A stretch of 64,000 nucleotides of DNA from Bradyrhizobium paxllaeri (GTDB lineage: Bacteria; Pseudomonadota; Alphaproteobacteria; Rhizobiales; Xanthobacteraceae), in assembly GCF_001693515.2 (NCBI RefSeq), contig NZ_CP042968.1, positions 2,480,001 through 2,544,000 of the forward strand, read 5' to 3'. A model generated the notes under the pieces. The model was not told the DNA's origin, searched no databases, and saw nothing but the letters and a program-made list of their open reading frames with translations. A program made the position numbers and the translations under genes. Below, in pieces: positions 17,893 to 26,969 of this stretch. Position 1 is the first letter of the stretch; each line of letters opens with the position of its first letter.

Positions 17893-18011
17893 TAAAGCGT
17901 GATGACTTTTCTTCGAATCGTCATCCCGCTTGAGCTCTTTATTTGAGCATGATCTCCGCGCAAACGCGTTCGCGGTTGTCGCGAGGCTACACTCTTTTCC
18001 GGATCATGCTC
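17893..18011 (+). repeat. Dispersed palindromic repeat, copy 2 (full-length, two hairpins)
   Basis: Two adjacent inverted repeats. The first has AAGCGTGATGAC and GTCATCCCGCTT arms (17895-17931, imperfect by the T/C mismatch region). The second has GAGCATGATC at 17945-17954 and GATCATGCTC at 18002-18011. The first module matches the element at 40644-40680 and the second matches the element at 10965-11031. It fills the gap between convergent genes (receptor and tonB) and could act as a bidirectional transcription stop. Confidence 0.75.
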
Positions 18012-18047
18012 TGGCAGACGATCAGTCCGGTCCGGCTCGCCAGCCGT

Positions 18048-18803
18048 CTATTTGACGGTGAAACGGATCGGCTGCCTCACGACGACGAGTTCGCCGGGGA
18101 ACGCTGCGGGCGGCGCCGGGAAGGGTTGCGCGCGCTTGAGAAGCGCGAGGGCTTCCTCGTCAAGGGCGCCCGATCCCGAACTTTGGGTTACGCGCGCGCT
18201 GACGACCATTCCCTTGCGATCAAGCGTGAACGACACTTGCGCCGTTCCCTGTTCGCGTCGCGACCGCGCGGCCTCCGGATATCGCTTGTTCTTTTCGACC
18301 AGCGCGAGGACCTGGGTGCGCCAGGTCACCACGGCCTCGGAATTCTTGTCGTTCGGCACGCCCTGGGTCGGCGCCACGGCGACCGGGGCGATCCGCTCGT
18401 TGATCGCCGGCGGTGCCGATGTCGTGGCGGCCGCGGCTTGCTGCTGCGGCGTCACGTCCGGCTGCGGCTTGGTCTGCAGCGCCACGGCGGCGTCCGGATT
18501 GGGAGCGGGCGGCAATTCGGGTGTTTCGTCGGGCGGCGTTTCCGCAGGCTTCGCCACCGGCTGCGCCTCCGACATCACCTGTTCCGGACCGGGCGCAATG
18601 TCGCTCGGCGTGGTCGCCGGAGCTGCGGCCAGCGGCGCCAGATCGACCACGATCGCCCCCGAAGGTTCGGCGGCCACGGTATCGTCCGCGTAGCGCCAGG
18701 TGGCGAGGGTGGCGGTCAATCCGGCGTAGACGGACAGCACCGCGAGGCTGCTGAACATCCATCGTCGCAGGTCTGAACGATCTTCGGCCGCAAGCTGCAT
18801 CAT
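18048..18803 (-). CDS. tonB: TonB energy-transducing protein
   Basis: A 251-residue periplasm-spanning protein. A short cytoplasmic N-terminus and one transmembrane segment (WMFSSLAVLSVYAGLTATLATW) are followed by a Pro/Ala/Glu-rich spacer of about 100 residues. The C-terminal TonB domain runs from about 155 to 251: TWRTQVLALVEKNKRYPEAARSRREQGTAQVSFTLDRKGMVVSARVTQSSGSGALDEEALALLKRAQPFPAPP, carrying the YP motif that contacts receptor TonB boxes. Its ATG overlaps the exbD stop by 4 nt, so it is translationally coupled in exbB-exbD-tonB. The convergent neighbour is a TonB-dependent receptor with the same operator motif. Confidence 0.93.
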   Translation of the reverse strand: MMQLAAEDRSDLRRWMFSSLAVLSVYAGLTATLATWRYADDTVAAEPSGAIVVDLAPLAAAPATTPSDIAPGPEQVMSEAQPVAKPAETPPDETPELPPAPNPDAAVALQTKPQPDVTPQQQAAAATTSAPPAINERIAPVAVAPTQGVPNDKNSEAVVTWRTQVLALVEKNKRYPEAARSRREQGTAQVSFTLDRKGMVVSARVTQSSGSGALDEEALALLKRAQPFPAPPAAFPGELVVVRQPIRFTVK

Positions 18804-19225
18804 AGCGGGGAAGCTTGCTCCATGCCGACCAGCGCGACCTTCAGATAGCCGGCGGCGCGCAGCAGATTCATGACCTGCATCACCTCGCCATAGGGAACGA
18901 GCTTGTCGGCGCGCAGGAAAATACGGGTATCCTTCTGGCCGCTGGTGCTCGCATCGAGCACGCCGGGCAGGGCGCCACGGCCGACGGTTTCGTTGCCGAC
19001 GGAAAGCGAGAGGTCCGGCTTCACGGTCAGATAGACCGGCTTGTCCGGCCGAGGCTGCGGCTGCGCGTTCGAGGCTGGAAGGTCGACGGCGATATCGACG
19101 GTCGCGAGCGGTGCTGCGACCATGAAGATGATGAGCAGAACGAGGATAACGTCGATGAACGGCGTCACGTTGATTTCATGGACCTCGGAGAGGTCGCCAT
19201 TGCCCTGGTTCAGACTGGCGGCCAT
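18800..19225 (-). CDS. exbD: ExbD/TolR-type proton channel subunit
   Basis: A 141-residue protein with a short cytoplasmic N-terminus, a single TM helix (TPFIDVILVLLIIFMVAAPLATVDIAVDLP) carrying the essential membrane Asp in FID-VILVLLIIFM, and a periplasmic domain ending KVALVGMEQ. With ExbB it couples the proton motive force to TonB. It begins 5 nt after the exbB stop and overlaps tonB by 4 nt. Confidence 0.95.
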   Translation of the reverse strand: MAASLNQGNGDLSEVHEINVTPFIDVILVLLIIFMVAAPLATVDIAVDLPASNAQPQPRPDKPVYLTVKPDLSLSVGNETVGRGALPGVLDASTSGQKDTRIFLRADKLVPYGEVMQVMNLLRAAGYLKVALVGMEQASPL

Positions 19226-19230
19226 GGCTG

Positions 19231-20055
19231 CTACTCCGCGGCCGCGAGATGCCGCCGCACGAGCAGGGCGCCGCTGTCGAGGTCGCGTCCGACCAGCCGG
19301 GTGATTTCCGCCGATCCGTCGCCGAGCAGCGCACGGTATGAGGTGATCTGGCGCGCGAACAGGTTGTAGATCACGACCGCAGGGATCGCCGCCACCAGCC
19401 CGAGCGCCGTCGCCAGCAGCGCCTCGGCGATTCCCGGCGCGACCACGGCGAGGTTGGTGGTTTGCGATTTCGAGATCCCGATAAAGCTGTTCATGATTCC
19501 CCAGACCGTTCCGAACAGCCCGACGAACGGGCCGGTCGATCCGATGGTCGCAAGCACGCCGGTGCCGAGGGCGACCCGCCGGCTTGCCGCCGCTTCGATC
19601 TGTTGCAGCCGGGAGGCGATCCTCACCTTGATGCCTTCCTTGTCCATTCGATCGGTGCTCAGCCTGAGCTCGGTCACCGCGCCCTCGATCAACTGGGCAA
19701 CCGTGCCTTCGGGGATCTGCCGCACGGCGTCATCGACGCTGCGGGCGTTGGCGAGGGCGCGCAGGGCGACGCGGGTCTGTCGCCGCGCCCTGATCAGTTC
19801 GATGGTCTTCGAGAGCCACACCGTCCATGTCACCGCCGTCGCGAACAGCAGGCCGACCATCACCGCTTTGACGACGATGTCGGCCTGCATGAACATGCCC
19901 CAGGGGCTGAGATCCCGGGGGAGCACTGCGGCTGCGACCGCGGTCCGTTCCGTCGCGTGGTCGGCCGCGGCCGGAAAGCACAGCAGCAACAGCGGAAATG
20001 AGAGAAGCGGAGCGCCGCGACGAAGGTCGCGTCGAAATGCATTCCAGGCTCGCAT
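19231..20055 (-). CDS. exbB: ExbB/TolQ-type proton channel subunit
   Basis: A 274-residue inner-membrane protein. The N-terminal hydrophobic stretch (LLSFPLLLLCFPAAADHA) looks like a cleavable signal, as in long-form ExbB. It is followed by TM1 (IVVKAVMVGLLFATAVTWTVWL), a cytoplasmic loop, TM2 with GVLATIGSTGPFVGLFGTVWGIMNSFIGI, and TM3 (PGIAEALLATALGLVAAIPAVVIYN). These last two are the MotA/TolQ/ExbB signature. It is the first gene of exbB-exbD-tonB. AGAGGTAA precedes the ATG. Its promoter, at 20094-20123, is overlapped by the same composite motif found at the receptor promoter. Confidence 0.95.
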   Translation of the reverse strand: MRAWNAFRRDLRRGAPLLSFPLLLLCFPAAADHATERTAVAAAVLPRDLSPWGMFMQADIVVKAVMVGLLFATAVTWTVWLSKTIELIRARRQTRVALRALANARSVDDAVRQIPEGTVAQLIEGAVTELRLSTDRMDKEGIKVRIASRLQQIEAAASRRVALGTGVLATIGSTGPFVGLFGTVWGIMNSFIGISKSQTTNLAVVAPGIAEALLATALGLVAAIPAVVIYNLFARQITSYRALLGDGSAEITRLVGRDLDSGALLVRRHLAAAE

Positions 20056-20075
20056 CGGTTACCTCTGAGGGGGAA

Positions 20076-20123
20076 TTAATGCCTTTACCTCATTTTGTAG
20101 CATTGCCTACGTCTTGGTGTAAA
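20076..20123 (-). promoter_or_regulatory. exbB promoter with second copy of the MntR-box-like operator
   Basis: On the minus strand, TTTACA (complement of 20118-20123) and TACAAA (complement of 20094-20099) form a -35/-10 pair with an 18-bp spacer. The spacer region holds TGTAGC-ATTG-CCTACG (plus-strand 20096-20111), part of the composite TTAATGCCT-N11-TGTAGC-N4-CCTACGT at 20076-20112. This is the same motif and spacing as at 14631-14667, in reversed orientation relative to its gene. Confidence 0.65.
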
Positions 20124-20345
20124 TACTAACCGGATGCGCTCCCTTTAATTGCGTGATCGTTTAAGGACAATCTAAGCGAGCCGGCGTTCGCCCGTCGTGA
20201 CCTGCGGCGATGCGGGCCCGACCGACGATGCCTGTTCCCCCGGATTTTCTGCCGCAATTGTCAATTGCCGGGCTTGCCGCCGGTGGTGTAAAGCGGCGCT
20301 TAGTCGAATTCTAAGAATGCCGTTCCGTCCTCCGGGAACCGTTTG

Positions 20346-21449
20346 ATGACACTGTGGTTTGTGTTCGCCCTGATGACGGTCGCGGCGATCTTCGCCGTGC
20401 TCTGGCCGTTGAGTCGCGGGCCGTCTGCGCAGGCTGGGGGCAGCGAGGCGGCGGTCTACAGGGATCAACTCGCCGAAATCGACCGCGATGTCGCCGCAGG
20501 GATGATCGGCGCGTCCGAGGCCGAGGCCGCCCGTGTCGAAATCGGCCGTCGCCTGCTCGCCGCGGCGGACGGCGAGCAAGACCTGCCGGCGCGCGCCAGC
20601 CTCGGCCTGCGCCGCGGTTCGGCCGTCCTGGCGCTGGTGGGGTTGCCGGTCGCGGCGGTGACGTTCTACCTCGCGGTCGGATCGCCGCGTCTCGGCGATT
20701 TTCCGCTCGCCGAGCGCACCCGCACCGCGGACCCCAGCCAGCCTCTCGAAAACATGGTGGCGCAGGTCGAAGCGCATCTGGAGAAAAATCCGACCGACGG
20801 CCGTGGTTGGACCGTGCTGGCGCCGGTGCTGGCGCGGCTCGGCCGTTACGATGACGCGGTCCGCGCCTACCGCAATTCGATCACTCATGCCGGGGACAGC
20901 GCCGAGCGCCGCTCCGATCTCGGCGAGGCGCTTGCGGGCGCGGCGGGCGGCGTCGTTACGGCCGAGGCCAAGGCGGAATTCGAACGCGCGGTGGCGCAAA
21001 GCGCCGACGACCCGAAGGCCAATTATTTCCTCGGACTCGCCGCCGAACAGGATGGTCGCCGGGCCGATGCCGCCGCGATCTGGCAGGGCATGCTCGCCAA
21101 GTCGCCCGCCGACGCGCCATGGCGCCCGCTGATCGAGGCGGCGCTGGTCCGGGTCGGCGGATCTGTCGCGCCGGTGCTCTCCAACGATGCGATGGCCGCC
21201 GCCAAGGACATGAATGAGGATGACCGCGGCGCGATGATCCGTGGCATGGTGGATCGGCTTGCGACGCGGCTGAAGCAGAACGGCGACGATGTCGAAGGAT
21301 GGTTGCGGCTGGTGCGGGCCTATCAGGTGATGGGCGAACGCGACAAGGCGGCGAGCGCGGTCGTTGAGGCGCGGCAGGCGGTCGCGAGCGATGCGGAACG
21401 CTTGCGCCAGCTCAATGCCGGCCTGAAGAGTCTCGGGCTTGATGGGTGA
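20346..21449 (+). CDS. ccmI: Cytochrome c biogenesis protein CcmI (CycH)
   Basis: A 367-residue inner-membrane protein. TM1 lies at the N-terminus ([20 protein letters not shown]), followed by a cytoplasmic segment [38 protein letters not shown], the CcmI signature. TM2 ([22 protein letters not shown]) leads to a periplasmic TPR-like C-terminal domain ([31 protein letters not shown]). CcmI chaperones apocytochrome c to the heme ligation complex. It is the first gene of ccmI-ccmE-ccmF-ccmH, the order known as cycHJKL in Bradyrhizobium. The ATG at 20346 is used rather than the TTG just before it. Confidence 0.93.
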   Translation: MTLWFVFALMTVAAIFAVLWPLSRGPSAQAGGSEAAVYRDQLAEIDRDVAAGMIGASEAEAARVEIGRRLLAAADGEQDLPARASLGLRRGSAVLALVGLPVAAVTFYLAVGSPRLGDFPLAERTRTADPSQPLENMVAQVEAHLEKNPTDGRGWTVLAPVLARLGRYDDAVRAYRNSITHAGDSAERRSDLGEALAGAAGGVVTAEAKAEFERAVAQSADDPKANYFLGLAAEQDGRRADAAAIWQGMLAKSPADAPWRPLIEAALVRVGGSVAPVLSNDAMAAAKDMNEDDRGAMIRGMVDRLATRLKQNGDDVEGWLRLVRAYQVMGERDKAASAVVEARQAVASDAERLRQLNAGLKSLGLDG

Positions 21450-21489
21450 GCAGGGTGACAGCACGCGCAAGGGAAGACAGGGAACGGCA

Positions 21490-21981
21490 ATGACGCGCAA
21501 GCAACGGCGTTTGACCATGATCGGCGGTTCGCTCGCGGTGCTCGCGATTGCGGCGGCGCTGGTGCTGAACGCCATGCGCGATTCCATCGTGTTCTTCTCC
21601 ACGCCGACGATGGCAGCGGAGAAGCAGATCCCGCCGGGCAAACGGTTCCGCCTTGGCGGCCTGGTGCAGCCGGGCTCGCTGGTGAAGGGGGACAATCTGG
21701 CCGTGAACTTCTCCGTCGCCGACGGCGCCGCGACGCTGCCGGTCGCCTACAAGGGCATCTTGCCGGACCTGTTCCGTGAGGGGCAGGGCGTTGTCGCCGA
21801 AGGCGCGCTCGATGCGTCAGGCGTGTTCAAGGCCGATACCGTGCTGGCAAAACATGACGAGACCTACATGCCCAAGGATGTCGCCGACGCCCTGAAGAAG
21901 CAGGGGCACTGGAAGGACGATTACGGCGCCAAGCCCGGCGCCACGGCCGCATCTGCGCCGATGCAAGGGGCCTCGAAGTGA
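21490..21981 (+). CDS. ccmE: Periplasmic heme chaperone CcmE (CycJ)
   Basis: A 163-residue membrane-anchored OB-fold protein. An N-terminal TM ([22 protein letters not shown]) is followed by [30 protein letters not shown] and [23 protein letters not shown]. The heme-binding His is near residue 122 in [11 protein letters not shown], with the conserved Tyr four residues later. It receives heme and passes it to CcmF/H for covalent attachment to apocytochromes. The chosen start (MTRKQRRL) has an ACAGGGAA-like ribosome-binding site. Its stop overlaps the ccmF GTG by 4 nt. Confidence 0.95.
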   Translation: MTRKQRRLTMIGGSLAVLAIAAALVLNAMRDSIVFFSTPTMAAEKQIPPGKRFRLGGLVQPGSLVKGDNLAVNFSVADGAATLPVAYKGILPDLFREGQGVVAEGALDASGVFKADTVLAKHDETYMPKDVADALKKQGHWKDDYGAKPGATAASAPMQGASK

Positions 21982-23960
21982 TCGCGGAAGCCGGGCACTA
22001 TGCGCTGGTGCTGGCGCTGGGACTGGCGCTGATCCAGTCCACGGTGCCGATCCTGGGCGCGCGCTGGGGCGATCATGCCTTGATGAATGTCGCGCGCTCC
22101 ACTGCGCTCGCGCAATTGCTGTTCGTGGGCGCGTCGTTTGCGGCGCTGACGATGCTGCACGTCGTCTCGGATTTCTCCGTCGTCAACGTGTTCGAGAATT
22201 CGCACTCGATGAAGCCGCTGCTCTACAAGATCACCGGCGTGTGGGGCAATCACGAAGGATCGATGCTGCTGTGGGTGTTGATCCTGGCGCTGTTCGGCGG
22301 CCTGGTTGCCGCCTTCGGCAACAATCTGCCGCTGTCGCTGCGGGCGCACGTGCTGGCCGTGCAGGGCTGGATCGCCGCGGCGTTCTATCTATTCATCCTG
22401 GCCACCTCGAATCCGTTCCTGCGCATCGCCAGCCCTCCGATCGAGGGCCGCGATCTCAATCCGGTGCTGCAGGACATCGGCCTCGCGGTGCACCCGCCGA
22501 TGCTCTATCTCGGCTATGTCGGCTTCTCGATCTCGTTCTCCTTCGCGGTGGCCGCGCTGATCGAAGGCCGCATCGACGCGGCCTGGGCGCGCTGGGTGCG
22601 GCCGTGGACGCTGGTGGCGTGGATCTTCCTCACGCTCGGCATCGCGATGGGCTCGTACTGGGCCTATTACGAACTCGGCTGGGGCGGCTGGTGGTTCTGG
22701 GATCCGGTGGAGAACGCTTCCCTGATGCCGTGGCTCGCCGGCACGGCGCTATTGCATTCCGCGGTCGTGATGGAAAAGCGCAATGCGCTGAAGGTCTGGA
22801 CCATCCTGCTGTCGATCCTGACCTTCTCGCTGTCATTGCTCGGCACCTTCCTGGTGCGTTCGGGCGTCCTGACATCGGTACATGCGTTCGCGACCGATCC
22901 GGCGCGCGGCGTGTTCATCCTGCTGATCCTCTGCCTGTTCATCGGCGGCAGTCTTTCGCTGTTCGCCGGGCGGGCGGCGGCGCTGAAGCAGGGCGGATTG
23001 TTCGCGCCGATCTCCCGTGAAGGGGCGCTGGTGCTCAACAATTTGCTTCTCACCGTCGCCTGCGGGACCGTGCTGTTCGGAACGCTGTATCCGCTGGCGC
23101 TGGAAGTCCTGACCGGCATCAAGCTTTCGGTCGGCGCGCCGTTCTTCAACCTGACTTTCGGGCCGTTGTTCGTGCTGTTGATGATCGCGGTGCCGTTCGG
23201 GCCGATGCTGGCCTGGAAGCGGGGCGATTTGCTCGGCGCGGCGCAGCGGCTGATGGCGGCCGGCATTGCGGCGCTGATTGCGATCGCGGTGCTGTATGCG
23301 TGGACGTATGGTGGCAGCACATTCGCGCCGCTCGCTATCGGGCTTGCGGTATTCGTCATCGGCGGCGCACTCAGCGATCTCGCTGAACGCACGGCGCTGT
23401 TCCGCGTTTCCTTGGGCGTGGCGATGGCTCGCGCGAGGGGATTGCCGCGCTCGACCTGGGGCACGGCGTTCGCGCATGCCGGCGCGGGGATTGCCCTGAT
23501 CGGCATCGTCTGCGAGACCACCTGGAACAGCGAGTATATCGGCACGATGAAGCCGCGCGATGTCGCGACCGTCGCCGGCTATCAGTTGAAGCTCGACGAT
23601 ATCACGCAGCGGCAGGGACCGAATTTCCGCGAGATGATCGCGCAGTTCACGGTCTCGAGCGACGGCGAAACGCTCCAGGTGATGACGCCGTCGAAGCGTA
23701 ACTTCACCACGCGCGGCTCCTCGACCACCGAGGCCGCGCTGCTGACCCGCGGCGCCAGCCAGCTCTATGTTTCGCTCGGCGATACCAATGCCGATGGCGC
23801 CATTGCGGTGCGCATCTATCACAAGCCGCTGGTGCTGCTGATCTGGTGGGGGCCCGTCCTGATGGCGTTCGGCGGCCTGCTGTCGCTGTCGGATCGCCGC
23901 CTGCGCGTCGGCGCGCCGAAGCCGGCCAAGGCCGCGCGTGCGCTGGCCCCGGCGGAGTAG
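21978..23960 (+). CDS. ccmF: Heme lyase subunit CcmF (CycK)
   Basis: A 660-residue polytopic membrane protein of about 15 TM segments. The WWD heme-handling motif is clear near residue 235 ([18 protein letters not shown]), with conserved membrane and periplasmic His residues around it ([32 protein letters not shown]). A large periplasmic domain precedes the last TM ([21 protein letters not shown]). It catalyses stereospecific heme ligation to CXXCH. It starts with GTG overlapping ccmE (GTGA), and ccmH follows immediately. Confidence 0.96.
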   Translation: MIAEAGHYALVLALGLALIQSTVPILGARWGDHALMNVARSTALAQLLFVGASFAALTMLHVVSDFSVVNVFENSHSMKPLLYKITGVWGNHEGSMLLWVLILALFGGLVAAFGNNLPLSLRAHVLAVQGWIAAAFYLFILATSNPFLRIASPPIEGRDLNPVLQDIGLAVHPPMLYLGYVGFSISFSFAVAALIEGRIDAAWARWVRPWTLVAWIFLTLGIAMGSYWAYYELGWGGWWFWDPVENASLMPWLAGTALLHSAVVMEKRNALKVWTILLSILTFSLSLLGTFLVRSGVLTSVHAFATDPARGVFILLILCLFIGGSLSLFAGRAAALKQGGLFAPISREGALVLNNLLLTVACGTVLFGTLYPLALEVLTGIKLSVGAPFFNLTFGPLFVLLMIAVPFGPMLAWKRGDLLGAAQRLMAAGIAALIAIAVLYAWTYGGSTFAPLAIGLAVFVIGGALSDLAERTALFRVSLGVAMARARGLPRSTWGTAFAHAGAGIALIGIVCETTWNSEYIGTMKPRDVATVAGYQLKLDDITQRQGPNFREMIAQFTVSSDGETLQVMTPSKRNFTTRGSSTTEAALLTRGASQLYVSLGDTNADGAIAVRIYHKPLVLLIWWGPVLMAFGGLLSLSDRRLRVGAPKPAKAARALAPAE

Positions 23961-23964
23961 GGCG

Positions 23965-24465
23965 GTGAAGCGCCTCCTCACATACGTATTCGTTGCAGCG
24001 GTGATGTCAGCCGCGCCGGCCGCCTACGCCGTGCAGCCCGACGAAGTCATGGCGGACCCTGCGAAGGAAGCGCGTGCGCGCAACCTGTCGCGCGAGTTGC
24101 GCTGCATGGTGTGTCAAAACCAGTCGATCGACGATTCCGATGCGCCGCTGGCACGCGATCTGCGGCTTCTGGTGCGCGAGCGGATCGCGGGCGGCGACAA
24201 CGACAGCCAGGTGATCGATTTTCTGGTGGCTCGCTACGGCGAGTTCGTGCTGCTGAAGCCGCGCTTCACACCGCATACGCTGCTGCTGTGGCTGTTGCCG
24301 CCGCTGGCCTTGGCCGGCGGCGGGCTGGCGCTGTGGTTCTACAGCCGCCGCCGCTCGAGCGCTGGCAGCGCGACCGATCCCGCGCAACTGAAGTTGTCGG
24401 AAGAAGAAGAGGAGAGACTGGAGCGCCTGCTCGCGGCTGAATCGACGCCGAAAAAGCCGAGCTAG
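23965..24465 (+). CDS. ccmH: Cytochrome c maturation thiol oxidoreductase CcmH (CycL)
   Basis: About 166 residues. The signal peptide (MKRLLTYVFVAAVMSAAPAAYA) is followed by the three-helix periplasmic domain with LRCMVCQNQSIDDSDAPLARDLR (redox-active CxxC for reducing the apocytochrome heme-binding thiols). A C-terminal TM (LLLWLLPPLALAGGGLALWFY) precedes a charged tail with EEEEERL. The GTG at 23965 has GGAG upstream and follows the ccmF stop by 4 nt. No ccmG is adjacent, as in the B. japonicum cycHJKL cluster. Confidence 0.95.
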   Translation: MKRLLTYVFVAAVMSAAPAAYAVQPDEVMADPAKEARARNLSRELRCMVCQNQSIDDSDAPLARDLRLLVRERIAGGDNDSQVIDFLVARYGEFVLLKPRFTPHTLLLWLLPPLALAGGGLALWFYSRRRSSAGSATDPAQLKLSEEEEERLERLLAAESTPKKPS

Positions 24466-24468
24466 GCG

Positions 24469-24984
24469 TCACGCCACGACGATCTTCCAGCCTGCCCAGG
24501 CGAGAATTCCGATGTTCAGATACATCGTCGCCGCCATCCCGAACGCCCGATAGAGCGGGTGGATTCGATAGCCGATCCAGAATGCAAAGCGGGCGACGAT
24601 GAAGACGATGGTTGCCGCCGCGATGACCGGCATATTGGCCGGCGTCAGGCTGACGCTCAGGGCCAATGTCCCGACCACGAACAGCACATATTGCTGCAGC
24701 GTATTGTCGAGCACACGCCCGTTGATAAGTGTCGCCTGGTCCTCCTTCTGAAGCATCGGGTCGATTGCTTCGCTGAGAAAGCGGTTGTTTCCGACGGTGA
24801 TGGTGCCGACGAGGAGCGGTATCGCCGCAAGCGCGTTCGCCTTCAGCGTATAGGCAAGCCGGCCGGCGATATCGGTCGGCATCGAAGTGTCAGCCCAGAC
24901 TTGCGAGATGCCGACCATTGCGGCGATCATCGTCAGCACGCCAATGCCGGCGCCGATTGCAACGGTTTTCTGGTCAGGGGTCAT
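24469..24984 (-). CDS. MAPEG-family membrane protein
   Basis: A 171-residue four-TM protein. Features fitting the MAPEG (microsomal GST-like) family are a polar segment after TM1 leading to GNNRFLSEAIDPMLQKEDQATLINGRVLDNTLQQYVLFVVGTLALS, with the conserved Asn/Glu-rich loop, and ARFAFWIGYRIHPLYRAFGMAATMYLN. Bacterial MAPEG members are mostly uncharacterised and may be glutathione-dependent. It is convergent with ccmH with only 3 nt between stops. The next gene on the same strand (25008-25427) lies 23 nt upstream and also encodes a small membrane protein, so they probably share a transcript. Confidence 0.85.
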   Translation of the reverse strand: MTPDQKTVAIGAGIGVLTMIAAMVGISQVWADTSMPTDIAGRLAYTLKANALAAIPLLVGTITVGNNRFLSEAIDPMLQKEDQATLINGRVLDNTLQQYVLFVVGTLALSVSLTPANMPVIAAATIVFIVARFAFWIGYRIHPLYRAFGMAATMYLNIGILAWAGWKIVVA

Positions 24985-25007
24985 GATCCGTCTCCACTAT
25001 CGCTGTC

Positions 25008-25427
25008 TCAGGGAAATCGAATTGGGATCGCCGTCAGGCGGCCTGCCGTGACGGCTGCGGACATCTGCAGCACGACGAAAAGGCCATGCAGTGCGGTCGT
25101 CACGTAGCCCACCGTCAACATGTCGGATGCGATGAAGAGCTGCCAGAAGATCACATTGGCGGTGCCAAGCAACACGTGAATTGCCACAGCGGTGAGATGC
25201 CAGCCGCGTGACGGCTCGGCTTGCCACATCAGAATACCCAGGATGAAGGCAAGTCCATGGGCCTCGATGAAGCCGATTCCGGCATGGGGCGCCTCGGCCA
25301 CAACGCGGGCGACGGGACCAAGGCCAAAGAAGATTCCGCGGACGTCGCTCGTGAAACCGCCCGTCGACGCCGCGAGGAGGAATGCCGCGTTGGCGCGCAG
25401 GATTGCGTGTCGGATAGCGATGGTCAT
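25008..25427 (-). CDS. Small four-TM membrane protein, unknown function
   Basis: A 139-residue protein starting MTIAIRHAILRANAAFLLAAS, with GGAGTT 6 nt upstream of the ATG at 25427. Four hydrophobic helices are visible: around LRANAAFLLAAS, IEAHGLAFILGILMW, LTAVAIHVLLGTANVIFWQLF and ATALHGLFVVLQMSAAV-like. Short loops carry a conserved-looking GIGFIEAHG. No family is recognised. It is probably co-transcribed with the MAPEG gene downstream and divergent from the DUF1993 gene. Confidence 0.75.
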   Translation of the reverse strand: MTIAIRHAILRANAAFLLAASTGGFTSDVRGIFFGLGPVARVVAEAPHAGIGFIEAHGLAFILGILMWQAEPSRGWHLTAVAIHVLLGTANVIFWQLFIASDMLTVGYVTTALHGLFVVLQMSAAVTAGRLTAIPIRFP

Positions 25428-25567
25428 GATCAACTCCGTTGCGAAGAATTGCTGAGCATGGATGGGGCTACGACCCGCCGGCGGTCGACGATTGCAAGCG
25501 GGCAAGTTTCCCGGCAAGTTTCGGCTATGACATTGGTCGGAAAAAAATTCCGCAGGAGGAAATGGAC

Positions 25568-26092
25568 ATGGCTCTCACGCTCTACGACGCCACCGTGGCG
25601 AACTATCTGCAGACCCTGGGTGCGGTCGGCGGCTTCCTCGACCGCGGTCTCAGGCATTTTCGAGACAACAATATCGATCCGGAAACAATCGTCGAGGCGC
25701 GCCTTGCGGCGGACATGCTGCCATTGCGCTTCCAGATCATTTCCATCGCGCAGCATTCGCGGGGCGCCATCGAGGGCGTGCAGAGCGGAGAATTCCGGCC
25801 GCCGGCATCCAAGACGCCCTACGACTACGCCGGATTGCAAGGGCTGGTCGCGCAGACCCGCGAGGCGCTGGAGGGCTGGACGCCCGAGGCGGTCAATGCG
25901 CTCGGCGGCCGCGACGTCGTCTTTCATCTCGGCGAACACAAGCTGCCCTTTACGGCGGAGGGCTTTCTGATGTCGTTCTCGCTGCCCAATTTCTACTTCC
26001 ATGCCACTACCGCCTACGACATCCTGCGCACCAACGGCGTGCCGCTCGGCAAGCGGGATTTCATGGGCCGGATGAAGATGAACAAGAGCTGA
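25568..26092 (+). CDS. DUF1993-family protein
   Basis: A 174-residue soluble protein starting MALTLYDATVANYLQTLGAVGGFLDRG. The DUF1993 pattern is visible: ARLAADMLPLRFQIISIAQHSRGAIEGVQSGEF, DYAGLQGLVAQTREALEGWTPEAVNAL, and a C-terminal LPNFYFHATTAYDILRTNGVPLGKRDFMG, which recalls the DinB-like four-helix bundle fold. The ATG at 25568 has CAGGAGGA 6-7 nt upstream. Function unknown. It is divergent from the small membrane gene at 25427 with about 140 nt between them. Confidence 0.88.
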   Translation: MALTLYDATVANYLQTLGAVGGFLDRGLRHFRDNNIDPETIVEARLAADMLPLRFQIISIAQHSRGAIEGVQSGEFRPPASKTPYDYAGLQGLVAQTREALEGWTPEAVNALGGRDVVFHLGEHKLPFTAEGFLMSFSLPNFYFHATTAYDILRTNGVPLGKRDFMGRMKMNKS

Positions 26093-26118
26093 GACGCTCT
26101 CGACGGGTGCGGCGCCGG

Positions 26119-26856
26119 TCACAGCAGCACCACGCCTTGAATCAGATAGACCGTGGACACCGCGCCGATCACGTACCGCGACCAGGTGCGGAATTGCGTT
26201 TCGCTGATGCTCTCGAGCACGAACCGCGAAAGGAACGTTCCGGCGATCGCAAGGGGAATCGCCGAGAGGACCGCGAGCAGCGATACGGTCTCGCCGCCGC
26301 CGAGCAGGTGACCGAAATAGACGGCCTTCAGGAAGTGCCCGAGCAGTTGCACGGCAGCCTTTGTGGCGATCTGTTGCCGGTTGTCGAGCTGCGAGCGCAC
26401 GAAGAACACGTCGAGGATGGGCCCGGAGACGCCGGCCAGGAGTTGCAGCAGCGTGCACAGGGCGCCGCAGGCATGTCCGTGGCTCGGCTTTCCAATATCG
26501 GGCGCGAGCTGGCCGGGAAGCAGCAGCCCCAAAAGAGGGCTTACACCAACGATAATTAGGGCTACCGCCTTGCTTACCGCGAGCGCCATGGCGCCGACCA
26601 CAGCCGCTGCGACCACCGCTCCGCCAACGTAATGGGTAACGATCCGCCAATCGATATGCGAGCGCCACTGCCAGGCCCGCCAGCCGTTCGCGGCCATCTG
26701 CACCAGGCCGTGCAGAACCATGGCCGGCGCCAAAGGCATGAAAGCCAGCAAGATTCCCATCAGGATCATACCTCCGGCCATCCCGAAGATGCCGGAGATG
26801 AAGGAGGTCGACACAATGGCGGCGGCGAATCCGGCTGCGATCGGGAGGCTGAGCAT
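26119..26856 (-). CDS. TauE/SafE-family membrane transporter
   Basis: A 245-residue polytopic membrane protein. The N-terminus (LSLPIAAGFAAAIVSTSFISGIFGMAGGMILMGILLAFMPLAPAMVLHGLVQMAANGWRAW) is the TauE/SafE repeat. Six to eight TM helices follow, including a second repeat (FLKAVYFGHLLGGGETVSLLAVLSAIPLAIAGTFLSRFVLE). Members export sulfite, sulfoacetate or other organic anions; the substrate here is unknown. It is divergent from a LysR regulator gene at 26970 across 113 nt, which is the likely regulatory arrangement. Confidence 0.88.
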   Translation of the reverse strand: MLSLPIAAGFAAAIVSTSFISGIFGMAGGMILMGILLAFMPLAPAMVLHGLVQMAANGWRAWQWRSHIDWRIVTHYVGGAVVAAAVVGAMALAVSKAVALIIVGVSPLLGLLLPGQLAPDIGKPSHGHACGALCTLLQLLAGVSGPILDVFFVRSQLDNRQQIATKAAVQLLGHFLKAVYFGHLLGGGETVSLLAVLSAIPLAIAGTFLSRFVLESISETQFRTWSRYVIGAVSTVYLIQGVVLL

Positions 26857-26969
26857 GGGCGTCGTCCGGTTGAATCCGATGCCGTTCCATGCGCGTTTGA
26901 CAGGCGCTCCGCAAACGCGTTTAGTTCAGCCATAGGCCAAGGAAAAGTTGGTCTAGGAGGGCTATCCTC

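Noticed and set aside
14016..20123. Iron-responsive (Irr or RirA) control of the TonB cluster
   Set aside because: No ICE-like TTTAGAA/TTCTAAA or RirA-type box was seen at either promoter; the shared motif fits a DtxR/MntR-type dyad better.
20172..21695. 507-codon minus-strand frame opposite ccmI
   Set aside because: Shadow frame. The plus-strand CcmI-CcmE operon is strongly supported.
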